Source: Eopsaltria australis
Lineage: Eukaryota; Chordata; Aves; Passeriformes; Petroicidae
NCBI GenBank assembly: GCA_034509425.1
Contig: JAVTVJ010000666.1
Span: 62,001-126,000, forward strand
Reading direction: 5' to 3'
Length of the DNA: 64,000 nucleotides
The notes under the pieces were generated by a model. It saw only the letters and a program-made list of their open reading frames with translations, was not told the DNA's origin and made no database searches. The translations under genes and the position numbers were made by a program. Positions 22,135 through 35,296 of the stretch are shown here, piece after piece; positions within the stretch are counted from its first letter, which is position 1; each line of letters starts with the position of its first letter.

Positions 22135-25100
22135 ATGGATCAGGACTACGAGAGACGTCTCCTACGCCAAATCAACATACAGAATGAGAACACAATGCCT
22201 TGTGTGAGTAAAGATGGGCTCAGGGTCAATGTTGTGGTGTCATCTGTCTCACTTGTGACTATTTTCCTTGAGCTTTTGAAAGACCTGGGACCTCCTCAAA
22301 GCAAACCACAGTCTTTTGTTGGGTTGTGAGTAGGTGTGAGCTCCTGAGCTGTTCTATGAATACCCAAATAGCTTGACTTTAAGAGAGCTTTTGAATATAT
22401 AACCTCAGTTCAGGTTGCAAAAAGGGGTGAGGATATTTTTATGGGGGTTCAGTAATACCTTTTTAATACGTAATCTCAGCAGTTACACATGTAACATAAA
22501 AAATTGAGGGCTAACAAACCAACCAAGGCTAAGCCTTGACGAGAGTAAGTTCAGTGTCTTTTATTCTTTAATTCAGGTAGCAGAGATGAGAAGAACCTTG
22601 ACGCCTTCCAATTCTCCAATGTCTTCTCCTAGTAAGCATGGTGACAGATTCATTCCCTCAAGAGCTGGGGCCAACTGGAGCATCAACTTCCACAGAATAA
22701 ATGTAAGTTTTGCTCCCTTCTCCTACAGCTCAGCCTTGAAACTGAGGAAATAGTACCTTTTGTTTTGGCTGGCATGATTGCTCTGCTAACCTTCTGTACC
22801 ATTCACTTCTGCTGCCCCAGAAGAGTTCCTCTGGGTGCATGTCCTCAAGCCCTATGCTCCCTGCGTTTGCTATTTCACCATGTACTCTGAGGTTTCTGTA
22901 TGGTGATGGCATGTTTCTCCATTTCAGGAAAATGAAAAATCACCAAGCCAAAATAGAAAAGCAAAGGATGCTACATCAGACACTGGCAAAGGTGAGGGCA
23001 CCCTTCTACTGCTTGGCAGTGCCCAGAGCTTTTATTGCAAACTGCTGGGCAAATTAGGGCCATGCTGGCACTTTCATGCTTATGCCAAAACTCATGCTGG
23101 TATTTTGGGAAATGCCCACATCATGAGTGAGTACCAGGTCACTGCTTTTGATGAGTGTCTAGATGCAAGAGGCTGTGTCTATCCCTTGATTGATTGTGTC
23201 ACGGAAGCACTTTCCTGATGGAGTAGAAGGAGGGGAAACCTGCTACTAATCTTGATTATAAATGGGGGCCCCAGGCTTATTAAGAGCCTCTGTGAGTGTA
23301 CAAGTTGTAGAATCCCAGACTGGTTTGGGTTGGAAGGGACCTTAAAGTCCATCTCCTTCCACCCCTTGCCATGGGCAGGGACACCTTCCACTACACCAGG
23401 TTGCTCCAAGCCCCATCCAACCTTGAACGCTTCCAGGGATCCAGGGGCAGCCACAGCTGCTCTGGGCACCCTGTGCCAGGGCCTCCCCACCCTCACAGCC
23501 AACAATTCCTTCCCAGTATCCCATCCATCCCTGTCCCCTGGCAGTGGAAACCATTCCCCCTTGTCCTGTGCCTCCATCCCTTGTCCCAAGTCCCTCTCCA
23601 GCTCTCCTGGAGCCCCTTTAGGGCCTGCAAGGGGCTCTGAGCTCTCCCTGGAGTGTTCTTTTCTCTAGGTCAGGCACACATGATCCTGACACTCCCTGCT
23701 GTTGCTGCTCTGATCTCTGCTCAGTGCCTGTTTGGGTTTACAGATGGCCTTGCCTACTCTGCCTTGCTGAAGAATGAACTCTTGGGAGCAGGGATCGAGA
23801 AGGTGCAGGACCCCCAGACAGAGGACAGGAGGTTGCAGCCATCCACCCCAGAGAAGAAATCTCTCTTCACTGTAAGTTGGTTACTTGTATTAACACCAGT
23901 GTAGTGTGTCACAAGAACAGATCACAGGGCTCTGCCAGGCTTCTCGTGCAGTGACTTGGTGTCGGGGCTTGGCTGAGATAAGCTGTTGATAACAAATGTG
24001 GTGGCCTGCAAAGGGAACCTGAGTGTGCAGCAAGCAATGTGCTTCCTGTGTCTGTGCTGGCAGGAAAGCTGGGTGGAGCCAGGCTTTTTGGACAGTGTGG
24101 TGAGTGGCCAAATCAGGCTTTTGGACTTGATTGTTGATGAGTGATTTTGTATGGTTTTGGAGCACCTGGGAAAGGAAAAACTGGGTGTTGGAATTAGCTT
24201 GGCACTAGTGCACTTTGGGAGCGATGCCCTAGGCCTTGGGCATGCCAGGGTCCTCACGAGGTGTTTCTTTATGCAGTACTCACTCAGCACAAAACGCTCC
24301 AGCCCAGATGATGGCAACGAGGTCTCACCCTATTCCCTGTCTCCTGTCAGCAACAAAAGGTAACATTGATCCTCTGCAAAATATAAGGGAAGGGCTGGGA
24401 CAGAGGGTTCGGTGAGGACTTCTGTCTGAAGCTCTAAAATTGCAGTGTGAATTGGGCTTGGAAATCTGGAGAGATAATAAATAAAACAGTCAAGTTCTAA
24501 AAATTTCTTCAGGTGCCCAACCTACCTGTGTGCTTGACATGTCTTGGTCAGCTCTCAGTAACCAGATTACCTTTCTGCTTCATAGCTCCTTTGTAGAAGC
24601 AGAACCTAATTCCTTCCAGTCTTGCTGTTGAAAAAGGGTTGTGCAGACATTTTGTCTCTGCATTTCTATAGAAACTTCAGAGGGCTCTGTAAAGAGTGGC
24701 TATCCCTGTGCCTCCCATCTGCTGTGATGTGCAGATTCCTGTAGTTGTTTTTTTATCTGTTTTTGTAAACAGTCAAAAGCTGCTAAGATCACCTCGAAAA
24801 CCAACTCGGAAAATCTCCAAGATTCCTTTCAAAGTGCTGGATGCCCCAGAGCTGCAGGACGACTTCTACCTGAACCTGGTGGACTGGTCCTCTCTTAACG
24901 TCCTCAGCGTTGGCCTTGGGACTTGTGTTTACCTGTGGAGTGCTTGTACAAGTCAGGTAAATGGTCATGAGTGTCTGAAGATTGAGTTGCCCATTGATGT
25001 AGGGTTTTTCCAACCTTCCAGAGCTATGGAATGTGCTGTGTGAGGGCTTCAGCACTTGTCACACTCTATCCCAAACACAGCACTGGTTTGTGAGACAACC

Positions 25101-28100
25101 AGCAGTGCTGTGTGACAGAAACACATTTCTTACCCCGTTGTTCTCTCTGAAGGTGACCCGGCTGTGTGACCTCTCTGTGGAAGGCGATTCTGTGACATCC
25201 GTGGGCTGGTCAGAACGGGTCAGTATGGCACTGTCAGCAAGGACACGTGGGACATGAGTCACTTAGTCACTGTCATCAGAACTGTAGTTAACTCCTTGGC
25301 TTGTTTTTCCTCTGCTAAAAGAGAGGGGATAGAGAGCAGCCTCTTGCATCTTGAAGTTCTCGAGGCATTGCTAAGAGGAGTGGGAGGAAGAAGGAGCCAG
25401 TTTGCTTCTTCAGCTCTTGACAATGAAATGTTACAATAAATTTATTCCAGACAGGCTGCTTGGGCCTCTCGGTAGGGAAAAACGTGTAAGATGAAAGAAC
25501 TCTGGATGCTTTCCATCTCGTGGGATTTATGTCAAGTCTTTTCCTCAACTTTCAGTTTTCTGGCTGTACTTCCTGGCTGTACTGATCCTGGCTCTCTGTT
25601 TGTCCAGGGAAACTTGGTGGCTGTTGGTACTCACAAGGGCTTTGTCCAGATCTGGGATGCAGCTGCCGGAAAGAAGCTCTCCATGCTGGAGGGACACACA
25701 GCCAGAGTCGGTAAGGCGTGAGGAGGCAGAGGGTTCTCAGGGGTCTCTCCCTCCTGGCTGAACTTTGTTAGCCAGGGATTTGCTGGAAATAGAGAACTCA
25801 GAGTACCAGGATTTATATTTATCCCCTGCTGTGTCTTGAGCAGGTTCAAAATATTATCATAACTCTAGTGTTCTGATCTGGGTGTGATGGTGGTTGGGTG
25901 TCGCAGCAGGTGTTTCCTCCATGCTTGAGGCTTTTTGGGTTTGGTTACGACATCTCTTCACTGCTGCTGGCTTCCGATTTCAGCACTGCTGGCAGCTTTA
26001 CACTGAGATTTCCAGTTCCCTTTTTTGGGGGGCTGTTTTTTTCTGCTTAGAGATTTTGTGAGTCTAAACTCTGGGGTGAGATTTGGGAAATCCATGCACC
26101 TTCCAAGATCTGTGCTTTGCTGCCCTGTGAAATGGGGTTGGTAATACCTGCAGTCAGTCTGTTCAGGGGAACCTCTATTTGTGCCCTGCGTAGGACTCCA
26201 GAGAGTGGATGTAAGGGAGGTCTGTAAGGAGTAGTTTGAGGTTTGTTAGGTTTTTTTTTTAAACCCTGGCAGCTATGATGGCTGCATTTTGCTTACCAAG
26301 TGCTGCAGAACTAGAAGGGTTGGACTTGACAGTGTGGTCAGCAGGACCAGGCCGATGACCATCCCCCTGTACTGGGCACTGCTAAGGTCCTACCTCAAAT
26401 CCTAGAGTCAGTTTTAGATTTCTCATAACAAAGAAGACATTGAGGGGCTGGAGCATGTCCAGAGAGGGAAACGGAGCAGGGGATGGGGCTGAAGCACCAG
26501 GAGAGACTGAGGGAGCTGGGGGGGGGGCTCAGCCTGGAGAAAAGGAGACTGGGAGGGACCTGGTGGCTCTGCACAACTCCCTGACAGGAGGGTGGAGCCA
26601 GGTGGGGGTTGGGCTCTGCTCCCAGGGAACAAGGGACAGAATGAGAGGACATGCCCTCTAGCTGTGCTAGAGGAGGTTTAGATTGGATATTGGGAAAATT
26701 TCTTCATGGAAAGTGTTATAAGTCATTAATTGGAGCAGGCTGTCTAGGGCAGTAGTGGAGTCACCATGCCTGAAAAGAGCTCAAAAGACATGTGGATGTG
26801 GCACTTGAGGACATGGTTTGGTGGTGAACGTGGTGGTGGTGCTGAGCTGATGGTTGGACTTGGTGACCTTAGAGGTCTTTTGCAGCCTCAGAGATTCTGT
26901 GATTGCATGACTCCTGCAGCATCCTCTGAAGCTGTGCCCCGTTGCAGGTGCCTTGGCATGGAACGCGGACCAGCTCTCCTCCGGGAGCCGGGACAGGATG
27001 ATCCTGCAGCGGGACATCCGCACCCCGCCCCTACAGTCCGAGCGGCGCCTCCAGGGACACAGGCAGGAGGTCTGTGGGCTCAAATGGTCCACGGACCACC
27101 AGCTCCTGGCCTCTGGAGGGAATGATAATAAGGTACCCTCATTCCAAGGGGTCACGGGAAATGGGGCAGTTCAGGTTGGACGTTGTTTTACTGCTGGAGG
27201 TGTCCAAGGCCAGGCTGGACAGGATGTGCAGAAACCTGGTCTAGTGGAAGGTGTCCCTGCCTGTTGCAGGGGGTGGAGCTAGATGGACTTTGAGGTCTCC
27301 TTCAACCCAAACCATTGTATGATTCTATGATTAGGGAAAAATTGTATGATTCTATGATTCTATGATTAGGGAAAAGGTGATTAGGTATTGGAACAGGCTG
27401 CCCACTGGGGGAGTTGCCATTCCTGGAAGTGTTCAAAAAACAAGTGGATAGGGCACTTTGCAATATGGTTTACTGGGCACGGTGGGATTAGGTCAAAGGT
27501 TGGACTTGATCTGAAAGGTCTTTTCCAACTTTAATGGTTTAGTGGTTCTTTAAGGATGTTTGGTCTCTCTGAAAAGGACTTTTCTTTTGGTTGTTGGACT
27601 GTGACCAAACATAAAGCATGCTGAGCTTCTGCTCAGTCTTCTCTTCCTAATAAAATGAAAACAGCAAATTTAATTTTGCTTCCGTATTTGGCTAATTAAA
27701 TCTTTAGCTTGGCTCAGGGGGTTGAGTTCTACAAAGCCACCACTAAGCTGCCCTTCCTGGCTTTGCTTGGATAGTGTATGGTCACGTTTGTTGCAGTAAT
27801 GATTGTGTGCAGTAGGAACCTGAGATAGAGCTGTGTAAGTTCTCATACCTGTAATGCAGGCTTGCAGCTCACTGAGCACCATATGGGAGAAGCATCTGTC
27901 ACAAAAAAAGCAGTGTTCCAAGCCCTTTGGAGTGGGTTGCTAGGTAGGGAATGTGCCCAGTGTTTGTGTGACAGCATGGTTGGACCAAGTTCCTCCTGCT
28001 CAGAATAACTCCTAATGAACTGAGCAGATCTCTAAATGTGTTCTGGAATGATGCAGCCAAGAAAGGCTACAGAAGGGTCTGAGGTCCCCTTCAGTGACAT

Positions 28101-31100
28101 GGTTTCTTTAGATATATTCCCTTACCTCAGGGACTTTTCCTCCCTTATGGCCTGGGGGTAGAACAACTCCTCAGCCAAGTGTGCTGCCGGGGTGGGTGTG
28201 ACTGTCCCATCCCTGGAAATGTTCACGGCCAGGTTGTATGGGGCTAAGAGCAACTTGGTCTAGTATAAGGTGTCCCTGCAGGGGTTTGAACTGAATGAGC
28301 TTTAACTTACCCAAACCATTCCATGATTCTATGAAGTGCAGAGTGGAGCTGTGCATGTCTGGGCAGAGCTGTGGGAAATCAGCTTGTTGCCCAACTGCCC
28401 TCATTGGTCCCATCGTGGCCTGTGGGTGTAGTGGACACATGACTGAGGCACAAGTTTGATCATGTCTCTCCTCTCTGCCAGCTCCTTGTCTGGAATCACT
28501 CCAGCCTGAGTCCCGTCCAGCAATACACAGAGCACCTGGCAGCAGTCAAAGCCATTGCCTGGTCCCCACACCAGCACGGGCTCCTGGCCTCGGGTGGGGG
28601 TACAGCTGACCGCTGCATCCGCTTCTGGAACACGCTCACGGGGCAGCCCCTGCAGTGCATCGACACCGGGTCCCAGGTGTGCAACCTGGCCTGGTCCAAA
28701 CACGCCAACGAGCTGGTGAGTCCTTCCCTGTGCAGCTGCTGCCCAGCTGCCCTGTGCTGGGATGCATGGCTGAGCATGAACCAGGTGTGCCCAGGTGGGC
28801 AAGAGGGCCAAGGGCATCCTGGCCTGTACCAGCAGGGCCAGGGCAGTGACCACACCAGGGGAGGTTTAGATTGGATACTGAGAAAATTTCTTCATGGTGG
28901 TCCAGCACTGGAATGGTCTGTCCAGGGCAGTGGTGTAGTCCCCATCCCTGAAAAGTGTTCAGAAAACATGTGGATGTGGCACATGGGGATGTGGGTTAGT
29001 GGTGAACATGTTGATGGTGCTGGGCTGACTGTTGGACTTGATGATCCTGGAGGTCTTTTCTAGCCTTAACAATTCCATGACTTCCCTCTCCCCTTTCAGG
29101 TGAGCACCCATGGATACTCCCAGAACCAAATCCTCGTCTGGAAATACCCCTCGTTAACTCAAGTAGCAAAGCTCACGGGACACTCCTATCGGGTCCTGTA
29201 TCTGGTAAGTGATGGCCATGGCTCTGTAGCTGCTCACCTGGCTGCAGGTGTGCTCAGATGGGACCCAAAGCAGCAGTGCCAGTGGCACCATAAGCTGCCT
29301 AGATGGGAATGTGAACACTCCCCATGAGGGGTGGAAAACTCCATTTGCAAAGGACGCTTTGATTTGCTGCTATGGAAATGTGAGGCTTTGTTAATGATAG
29401 CAAAACCTGCCAAACTCTCCTGAGGAAACAACTGAGTTTTCTTCTAAAAAAACTCTTCTGAGCCTGGAGAAGAGAATGTTCCAGGGAGACCTTCCAGTGC
29501 CTAAAGAAGCTCCAGGAGAGCTGTAGAGGGACTTTGGGAAAGGATCTGGATTAGCAGGACAAAGGGGAATGGCTTCAGACTCCCACAGGGCAGGGTTAGA
29601 TGGGATATTGGGAAGAAATCTTCCTGTGAGGCTGGTGAGGCCCTGACTCCAGTTGCTCAGAGCAGCTGTGACTGCCCCTGGATCCCTGGAAGTGTCCAAG
29701 ACCAGGTTGGACAGGCCTGGGACCAACCTGAGACAGTGGAAGGGAGTGGAACAAGATGAACTTTAAGGTCCCTTCCAACCCAAAACATTCTGGGATTCTG
29801 TGATTTTATGAAACACAAGCTTCTCTCCTTGCTCTCAGAAGACTTTCACACTTCTTCACTGATGATTGCTGCCTAGGGAAGAATTTGCTGCTTCCATCCC
29901 TTATAATTTGTTATTAAACATTTGTTGTGGGTAATCCAAATAGATCTCGTACCTGCTGTTACTGTACTGCGTCTGTCAGCAGTTCACAACAGAGCTGACA
30001 AATGCTAATGCTGTTTTGGGAGGTAGATCCCAATGTAAGCAGCTGATACAGCCAGAAAATCCAGTCATGTAATCTTCCTGCCTTCAGGCATGTTGATAAT
30101 CCCAGGAGGAACAGCCTCAGTTACAAGCAGCTCAGATTTCTTAACACAAGTATCCTTTCCACAACACTCCCCCCATGTGTTCCATGGCTGCACCATAAGG
30201 TGTGAGTGCCCAAATTGCACCTGAGGCTGCATGAGGCACCTGGAAGCAGGGCTAGTTGGCTTCTCACCATTGAGTAGGAAGGAGAGCTAAATCTCTCCTG
30301 CATTCCAACAGAGACTTGTTGTCAGCCTCAGAAATGTGACAGGTGCTAAAGGTTGTTGTGTTGTCCTTAGGCAATGTCCCCTGACGGGGAGGCCATTGTC
30401 ACAGGAGCTGGAGACGAAACCTTGCGCTTCTGGAATGTCTTCAGTAAAACTCGCTCGACAAAGGTAAGGGCAGGCATGGGGGCAGCTGCCTGGGGGAACT
30501 CAGGTCACGTTGGCTCTGCTCTGCTGCCTCCTCTCTGATCCCTTCCTGCAGATCAAGGGCTGGGGCAGTGAAGGGTTCAGCTTGGCTGAGATTTAAGTAA
30601 AGGGTCATCCTGTGTGCCCAAGGCAGGTGTGACACAACATCCCACTCCGGGCTGGGCCAGGGCTGCTGAGCATTTCAGGGGCCTCACCGAGCTGAGCCCT
30701 GGGTGACAGCAGGCTGGGAGAGCTGGAGGTGTCCAACCTGGAAAAGCAAAGGATCCAGGGAGAGCTCAGAGCCCCTTGCAGGGCCTGAAGGGGCTCCAAG
30801 AGAGCTAGAGAGGGACTTGGGACAAGGCCTGCAGGGACAAGACAAGGGGAAATGGCTTCCCACTGCCAGAGGGGCAGGTTAGATGGGATATTGGGAGGAA
30901 ATTGTTGGCTGTGAGGGTGGTGAGGCCCTGGCGCAGGTTGTCCCAGAGCAGCTGTGGTTGCCCCATTCCATGGGAGTGTCCAAGGCCAGGTTGGACAGGG
31001 CTTGGAGCAACCCATGGCAGGGAGTGGAACAAGATGAACTTTAAGGTCCCTCGAAGCCCAAACCATTCTGTGATTCCATTATTATCCCCTGCCTCTTTAC

Positions 31101-31549
31101 AAAACTGCTTAAAATGGGAGTTTGGATGAAAATGGGATCATGGATTTTGCCAGTGACAACTCACAATCACCAGAAGTAGATTGTGCCTGATGCTCTGAGA
31201 GCTTTCCTGAGTGCCTCGCAGAGGATTTGGAGGAGGGGACTGGGGGGAGCTGGCATTGCTCCTGGGGGTCCCCCAGTTCTTGCCTTCTCTGGGGTACAGC
31301 TGCCTGCAGAGCTTTAGGAATGGCACTCTGGCCTGCTGTGTACTTTGTTACCTTTTGGAAGGAACCCATGGGAATATTTATGGTGTTGGACTTTGATTTG
31401 TGAGCTGGGATCACACTCTGAGCTAGAGATACCAGATTAAAAACAAACCAACCCAGAAGCATGTGGAGTAACAGCTGTTTACCCCTTGCTTTGTCTTCCC
31501 TTGTCAGGAGTCTGTATCTGTGCTCAACCTCTTCACCAGGATACGATAA
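22135..31549 (+). CDS. FZR1: Fizzy-related protein homolog 1 (Cdh1), APC/C co-activator
   Basis: Thirteen coding exons: 22135-22203, 22577-22702, 22928-22991, 23744-23871, 24277-24359, 24773-24956, 25153-25218, 25608-25710, 26948-27132, 28482-28715, 29100-29204, 30371-30463 and 31508-31549. They total 493 residues, matching a human isoform length. The product recruits D-box and KEN-box substrates to the anaphase-promoting complex in late mitosis and G1. The C-box DRFIPSR is at 46-52, a Ser/Pro-rich N-terminal regulatory region with CDK-type sites follows (SPR, TPEKK), then seven WD40 blades from about 180 (repeated GHT/GHR and VWN/FWN signatures), and a C-terminal Ile-Arg tail that docks on APC/C. 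Start MDQDYERRLLRQ is conserved. All introns are GT-AG and several are packed with CR1. No defect is seen. Confidence 0.99.
23309..23672 (-). mobile_element. CR1 fragment in FZR1 intron 4
   Basis: Inverted CR1: gaatcccagactggtttggg, ttggaagggaccttaaagtc, ctctgggcaccctgtgccag and the tccctggagtgttcttttct end. It lies 71 bases before the exon at 23744. Confidence 0.9.
26425..26905 (+). mobile_element. CR1 fragment in FZR1 intron 9
   Basis: Forward CR1: gaggggctggagcatgtcca, ggtttagattggatattggg, aatttcttcatggaaagtg, tggttggacttggtgacctt and the cagagattctgtgatt end. It stops about 40 bases before the exon at 26948. Confidence 0.88.
27170..27335 (+). mobile_element. CR1 3'-end fragment in FZR1 intron 10
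   Basis: Carries tgtccaaggccaggctggac, gaaggtgtccctgcctgttg and a terminal tatgattctatgat. Confidence 0.85.
27375..27545 (+). mobile_element. Second CR1 3'-end fragment in FZR1 intron 10
   Basis: A different subfamily from the adjacent copy: attggaacaggctgcccact, ggttggacttgatctgaaag and gtcttttccaactttaatgg. It sits about 40 bases downstream of the previous fragment. Confidence 0.82.
28190..28335 (+). mobile_element. CR1 3'-end fragment in FZR1 intron 10
   Basis: Degenerate: cccatccctggaaatgttca, aaggtgtccctgcaggggtt, ccaaaccattccatgattct. Confidence 0.8.
28850..29082 (+). mobile_element. CR1 3'-end fragment in FZR1 intron 11
   Basis: Carries gaggtttagattggatactg, catccctgaaaagtgttcag and tgttggacttgatgatcctg, ending 18 bases before the acceptor of the exon at 29100. 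Confidence 0.85.
29455..29815 (+). mobile_element. CR1 fragment in FZR1 intron 12
   Basis: Forward CR1 with cagggagaccttccagtgcc, gatgggatattgggaagaaa and a terminal tctgggattctgtgatttta. Confidence 0.9.
30715..31082 (+). mobile_element. CR1 fragment in FZR1 intron 13
   Basis: Forward CR1 with aggatccagggagagctcag, gatgggatattgggaggaaa, gtgtccaaggccaggttgga and ccattctgtgattccatt. Confidence 0.9.
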
Positions 31550-34500
31550 ACCCCCTCCCTGTGCCCCGGGAACCTACAGCCTGACATTCCAGGATCACAC
31601 CACTCCCTCGTCGTGCATGGATCCCCGGAGCCCAGCCAAGGGGAGGGAGAGCCGTAGGACTGGAGGACCCAGCTCATTAAATATGTGCTTATGACCCACA
31701 GGGCTGGGCAGTATTTGGGATGGGGTGGGGAGGGGAGGGAACTGCCAAAGGTTATTGGATTCATCCTTCATAAAGGGAAACGGGTACAAGAGAAATGTTA
31801 ACCCAGCATCCCCCAGCTGTCGAGATGGGACTAGGGAGGACTCGTGTGACATGGACCATTGGACTGGACCGAGGCCATCCCCACTGCTGTGCTGTGCCTC
31901 CTGCGAGAGAGGAGCACATGCTTGCTGCTGTGGGAAGGGGTTTGACCTGCTGCTCTGTCCTAGAGGGACATCTCTGGAGGCAGGAGCCAGCCACACTGGT
32001 CCGGTACAGCTGGTGCGAGGAGCACAGCTCCAGGCTGGGCATCTAAGGGCTTTGTTCATAGCCTGGCATCCCCATTCCAGGAGGAAACTGGAGAACTGCC
32101 TATTTTCCCTTTTTTTCTTTATTTTTCCCCCCAGACAGGTACTGTAGTACTTGACATGATCATTCCTGTAAGACAGCTTGATTTTTTTGACATGCTTGAC
32201 AGCTGCCTCTGAACAAATACACTTTGGGGCTCTAGACTTTGGAGGAGACTTGAGAAAGCTTCACCTCTAAGGGAGCAGATTCAGGAAGTCCTGCGGTTGC
32301 TGTTTCATACCCTGGGCTGATCCTGGGAGTTACCGGAGAGGAGAAGCAAGGACTTTATCAAAAAAGAAACCTATAAAAAAAGAAACCCACCCAACCACCT
32401 GTGCACGTGGAGGTTCCTTTGATGCCACCGGGTGGGTGCCTTGCTCTGGAGTCTCCCTGAGGCCAAAAGCAGTTGGGATGTGTTTGAGAACAAAACAAAT
32501 CCTGAAGATCTGATTTTTGGGGTGAGCAGGGCCTCTTCTGGCTGGAAGAGAGCTTCTCCTGAAACAGGGCTGCAGTGTTGCTTTTTTGTTATCTCAAAGT
32601 CCCAGACAGGGCCCTGCTGTTGTGTTTTGGTGTGTGATTTGGGGTTTTCAAGTTGTGTGGGATGAGAGTTGTGGCTGGTGTTGGAGCCCCTGGGGTGTAA
32701 CACAAATTCTCTGTGTGTGTGTGGTGCTTTTAATTTAAGAGAAGCTGTGAGGCTACACAGCCTGTTCCATCTGATCTGTGCCTGTGCCTGCCCTGCCCGG
32801 GCCCTGCCTGCCTCGTGCCCTCTCCCAGCGTTGCTTCCTGTTTCCATGTGGAATTCCCTGGCTGTGTATATAGACTTGTCCTCTCTCTGTAGATTGCATA
32901 GGTAATGCGTTCTCTTTTTTTTTCCTTTGCTGTTCTGTCTCTTCTCCCTTCTTTCCCTAAAACCAGGCAGTAGGAATATGATTGCCTGTCCCTGAGTATC
33001 CGTAGGGCAGGGGAAGGCTGATTCAGCCTGTTCACCACAGCCCTGACCACATGTGCCATCACACCAGTGCCTGGATCAGGCTGGTGGTGCTGAGCCTGTC
33101 ACACATACTGGGAGTCACTGGTGAGGAGCTGCTGTGCTGGGAGCCCCTTGTCAGCTCAGAGTCTCCTAGGCCCACAGGCCACTTTTTCATCTCACAGTCT
33201 CACTTGCCACCAAAATGGAATTTCCGTGAAGTTTCTGAAACACTGAATGCAACTGCTTTAGTGTAGCTCTAGCCATGGAATGTGAGGCATGGTTTGAAGT
33301 CACCCCCGGGCCTGTCTTGTGTTGTTTGTTCCACTCATGGGCACTGTTCCACATCACCGTGGGTTGGGAGCACCCCAAAGCACCCAGAAGGTGTTAAATT
33401 GAGTTGGGTCATTAAGTTGGGGAATGGGTTTGAAGCAAAGAGCCACCTGCAGCAAGAGCTGGTCTGTTGCGGGTGTCATCACCTGGGGAAAGGGCTGCTC
33501 AGAGGGGCTCGGGGGGCTGGTGGCTGTGCTGTGGATTTTCCTGTTGTGGATTGCCTCCTGCTAAATAGCACTGTGCAGACCTCCAGCACACACTGCTTTC
33601 TCCTCTGGGAAGGTGTAGATGCTTGGGCTGGGGGCACACAGGAGGTCTCAGCCCATTCTGGAGCAGGAGGGAGCCAGGCACTCAGCTGGAGTGCAGTGTG
33701 AGTGGTGATGATTGGGCTATCCAGTGCCCTGGGGCTCCATGGGAGTAGATTTGCCTCTCACCCTCATGGGGAACTTCCTCAAGAAGTTCCAGAAGCTGCT
33801 GGGGAGAGTGGCAGTGCCAGGTGGGCACTACAGCCATTGCCCAGTGCTCCCAGCTGCAGACCAGGGACAGCTCCCCATTGCTCTGTCCCCCACCATTGTC
33901 CTGTCTTGCCAAGGACTTTCCCAAACTACATCTTGTGTCTACATCTCACTTTTCTGTCTGCCTTGGGAGCAGGTTGGCTCATAGTGGCTCCTCTTATTGC
34001 ACTGGGCAGGGAGGCTGGTGATTCCTAGGCCAGGGTTAGTGATTGCCAGGCCAGGGCTGTTCTGTGGCCACACACGTTGGTGACAGAGCATAGCAAGGAC
34101 AGGCTGCTCACCCTGTCCTGGCTGTCAGGGCCCAGTACAGCCACGTTCTCTGCCCCACTCCCAAGTGCCAGGCAGGAGCTCCCAGTTGTATCTGTGTGGA
34201 GGTGGGTGTGTGCGAGTGTCTCAGGGTGATACTGTCACTGTCACCGGCTGCTCAGTAGGGAAAAGGGCAGAGCTGAGGTGCTGTGTCAGCGTGTGTGACC
34301 TGTGGGCACTGACGCAGGCAAAGCGTCCTACCAGAGCTGGGTGACAGAGTCTGTGGCATCGTTGTATCCCAGGTGTCATGTGATGGAAAACAAACATGGA
34401 GCACGCTGTAACTTTTCCATGTAAAGCAATTGAACTGGCATTAAACAGGTTGTGAATTTATTGGGATTGGTCTCCATGGCTCCGCTTTGCTTCTCCACAG

Positions 34501-34977
34501 CAGAGGATGCAGCAAGTCCCCAGGGTCTCCACCCCACCTCTGCAGGTACCAGCTTTCCTGGCACAGCTGGTTTATTGCTCCCAGCTTCCCACTCCTGTTT
34601 GCTTTCCTGCTGCTAGGAAAGGGCACGGCCCCTCTCCGTGCCCTGCCCTGTGCCCCTCGGCATGGCAGGAAGGTAGGAAAAGAGGCTGCAGGGCCCTGGG
34701 GCTCCCTGGTGCACCCCCACCACCCCGTTTCCATCTGTCCCCTATTGTCACCAGCAGCCAGAGCCCTGGGGGACTGCTCAGAGTCTTCTGCTCCCTAGAT
34801 CCCTGGGAAGATCCCTGGGACATCAGCACTCCCTACACTAGAGTCAAAGCCCCTGGTCCAGCTGTGTCCTGATCTGTTCTGGGGAGCAAGGGGTGCATGA
34901 TGGCGGACTGGGTCATGCTCATCCTGTGGCATCTGGCCCAGCAAATAAGTATTGATATAATACAGATTATATTAATC
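31550..34977 (+). other. FZR1: FZR1 3' UTR or intergenic
   Basis: No coding gene is seen. Possible FZR1 poly(A) signals are ATTAAA at 31676-31681 (short 3' UTR), ATTAAA at 34440-34445 and AATAAA at 34984-34989 (3' UTR of about 3.4 kb). No CR1 is found here, in contrast to the introns, which fits retained 3' UTR sequence. Confidence 0.45.
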
Positions 34978-34989
34978 TTTATTAATAAA
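34978..34989. terminator. Palindromic bidirectional poly(A) signal
   Basis: tttattaataaa is a perfect 12-base palindrome that reads AATAAA on both strands. It lies between the 3' ends of FZR1 (+) and the GRAMD2-like gene (-, stop at 35297), so it can serve both convergent transcripts. Confidence 0.65.
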
Positions 34990-35296
34990 ATATTCTGTTC
35001 CCTATGCCCCTGTCTTGCCTGGGGCTTGGCCCCCTCTGCCTGCCCCTCCTTGGCAGGGAGGGCTGGGTGGGGGTTGGTGCTGGCTGCAGCCCCCCTTCCC
35101 TGCTCTGTGCCCCCCGGGAGCTCCCTGGGTCTCTTCCGCTGCTGCTCAGGGTGGGCAGACAGGGGAGCAAGATGGAGCCTCACAGCCCATGTAGGGGGCT
35201 GGAAGGCACTTGGTGACAGAGCCCCGAGAGGCCAAGGAAGGGCTCGGAGCAGCCCCTGAGCCCCGGCTGGAGCTCTGCTGATGGTCCTCAGTGGCC

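Noticed and set aside
27293..27369. Short tatgattctatgattctatgat tandem as a microsatellite
   Set aside because: It is the normal variable 3' terminal repeat of CR1 elements.
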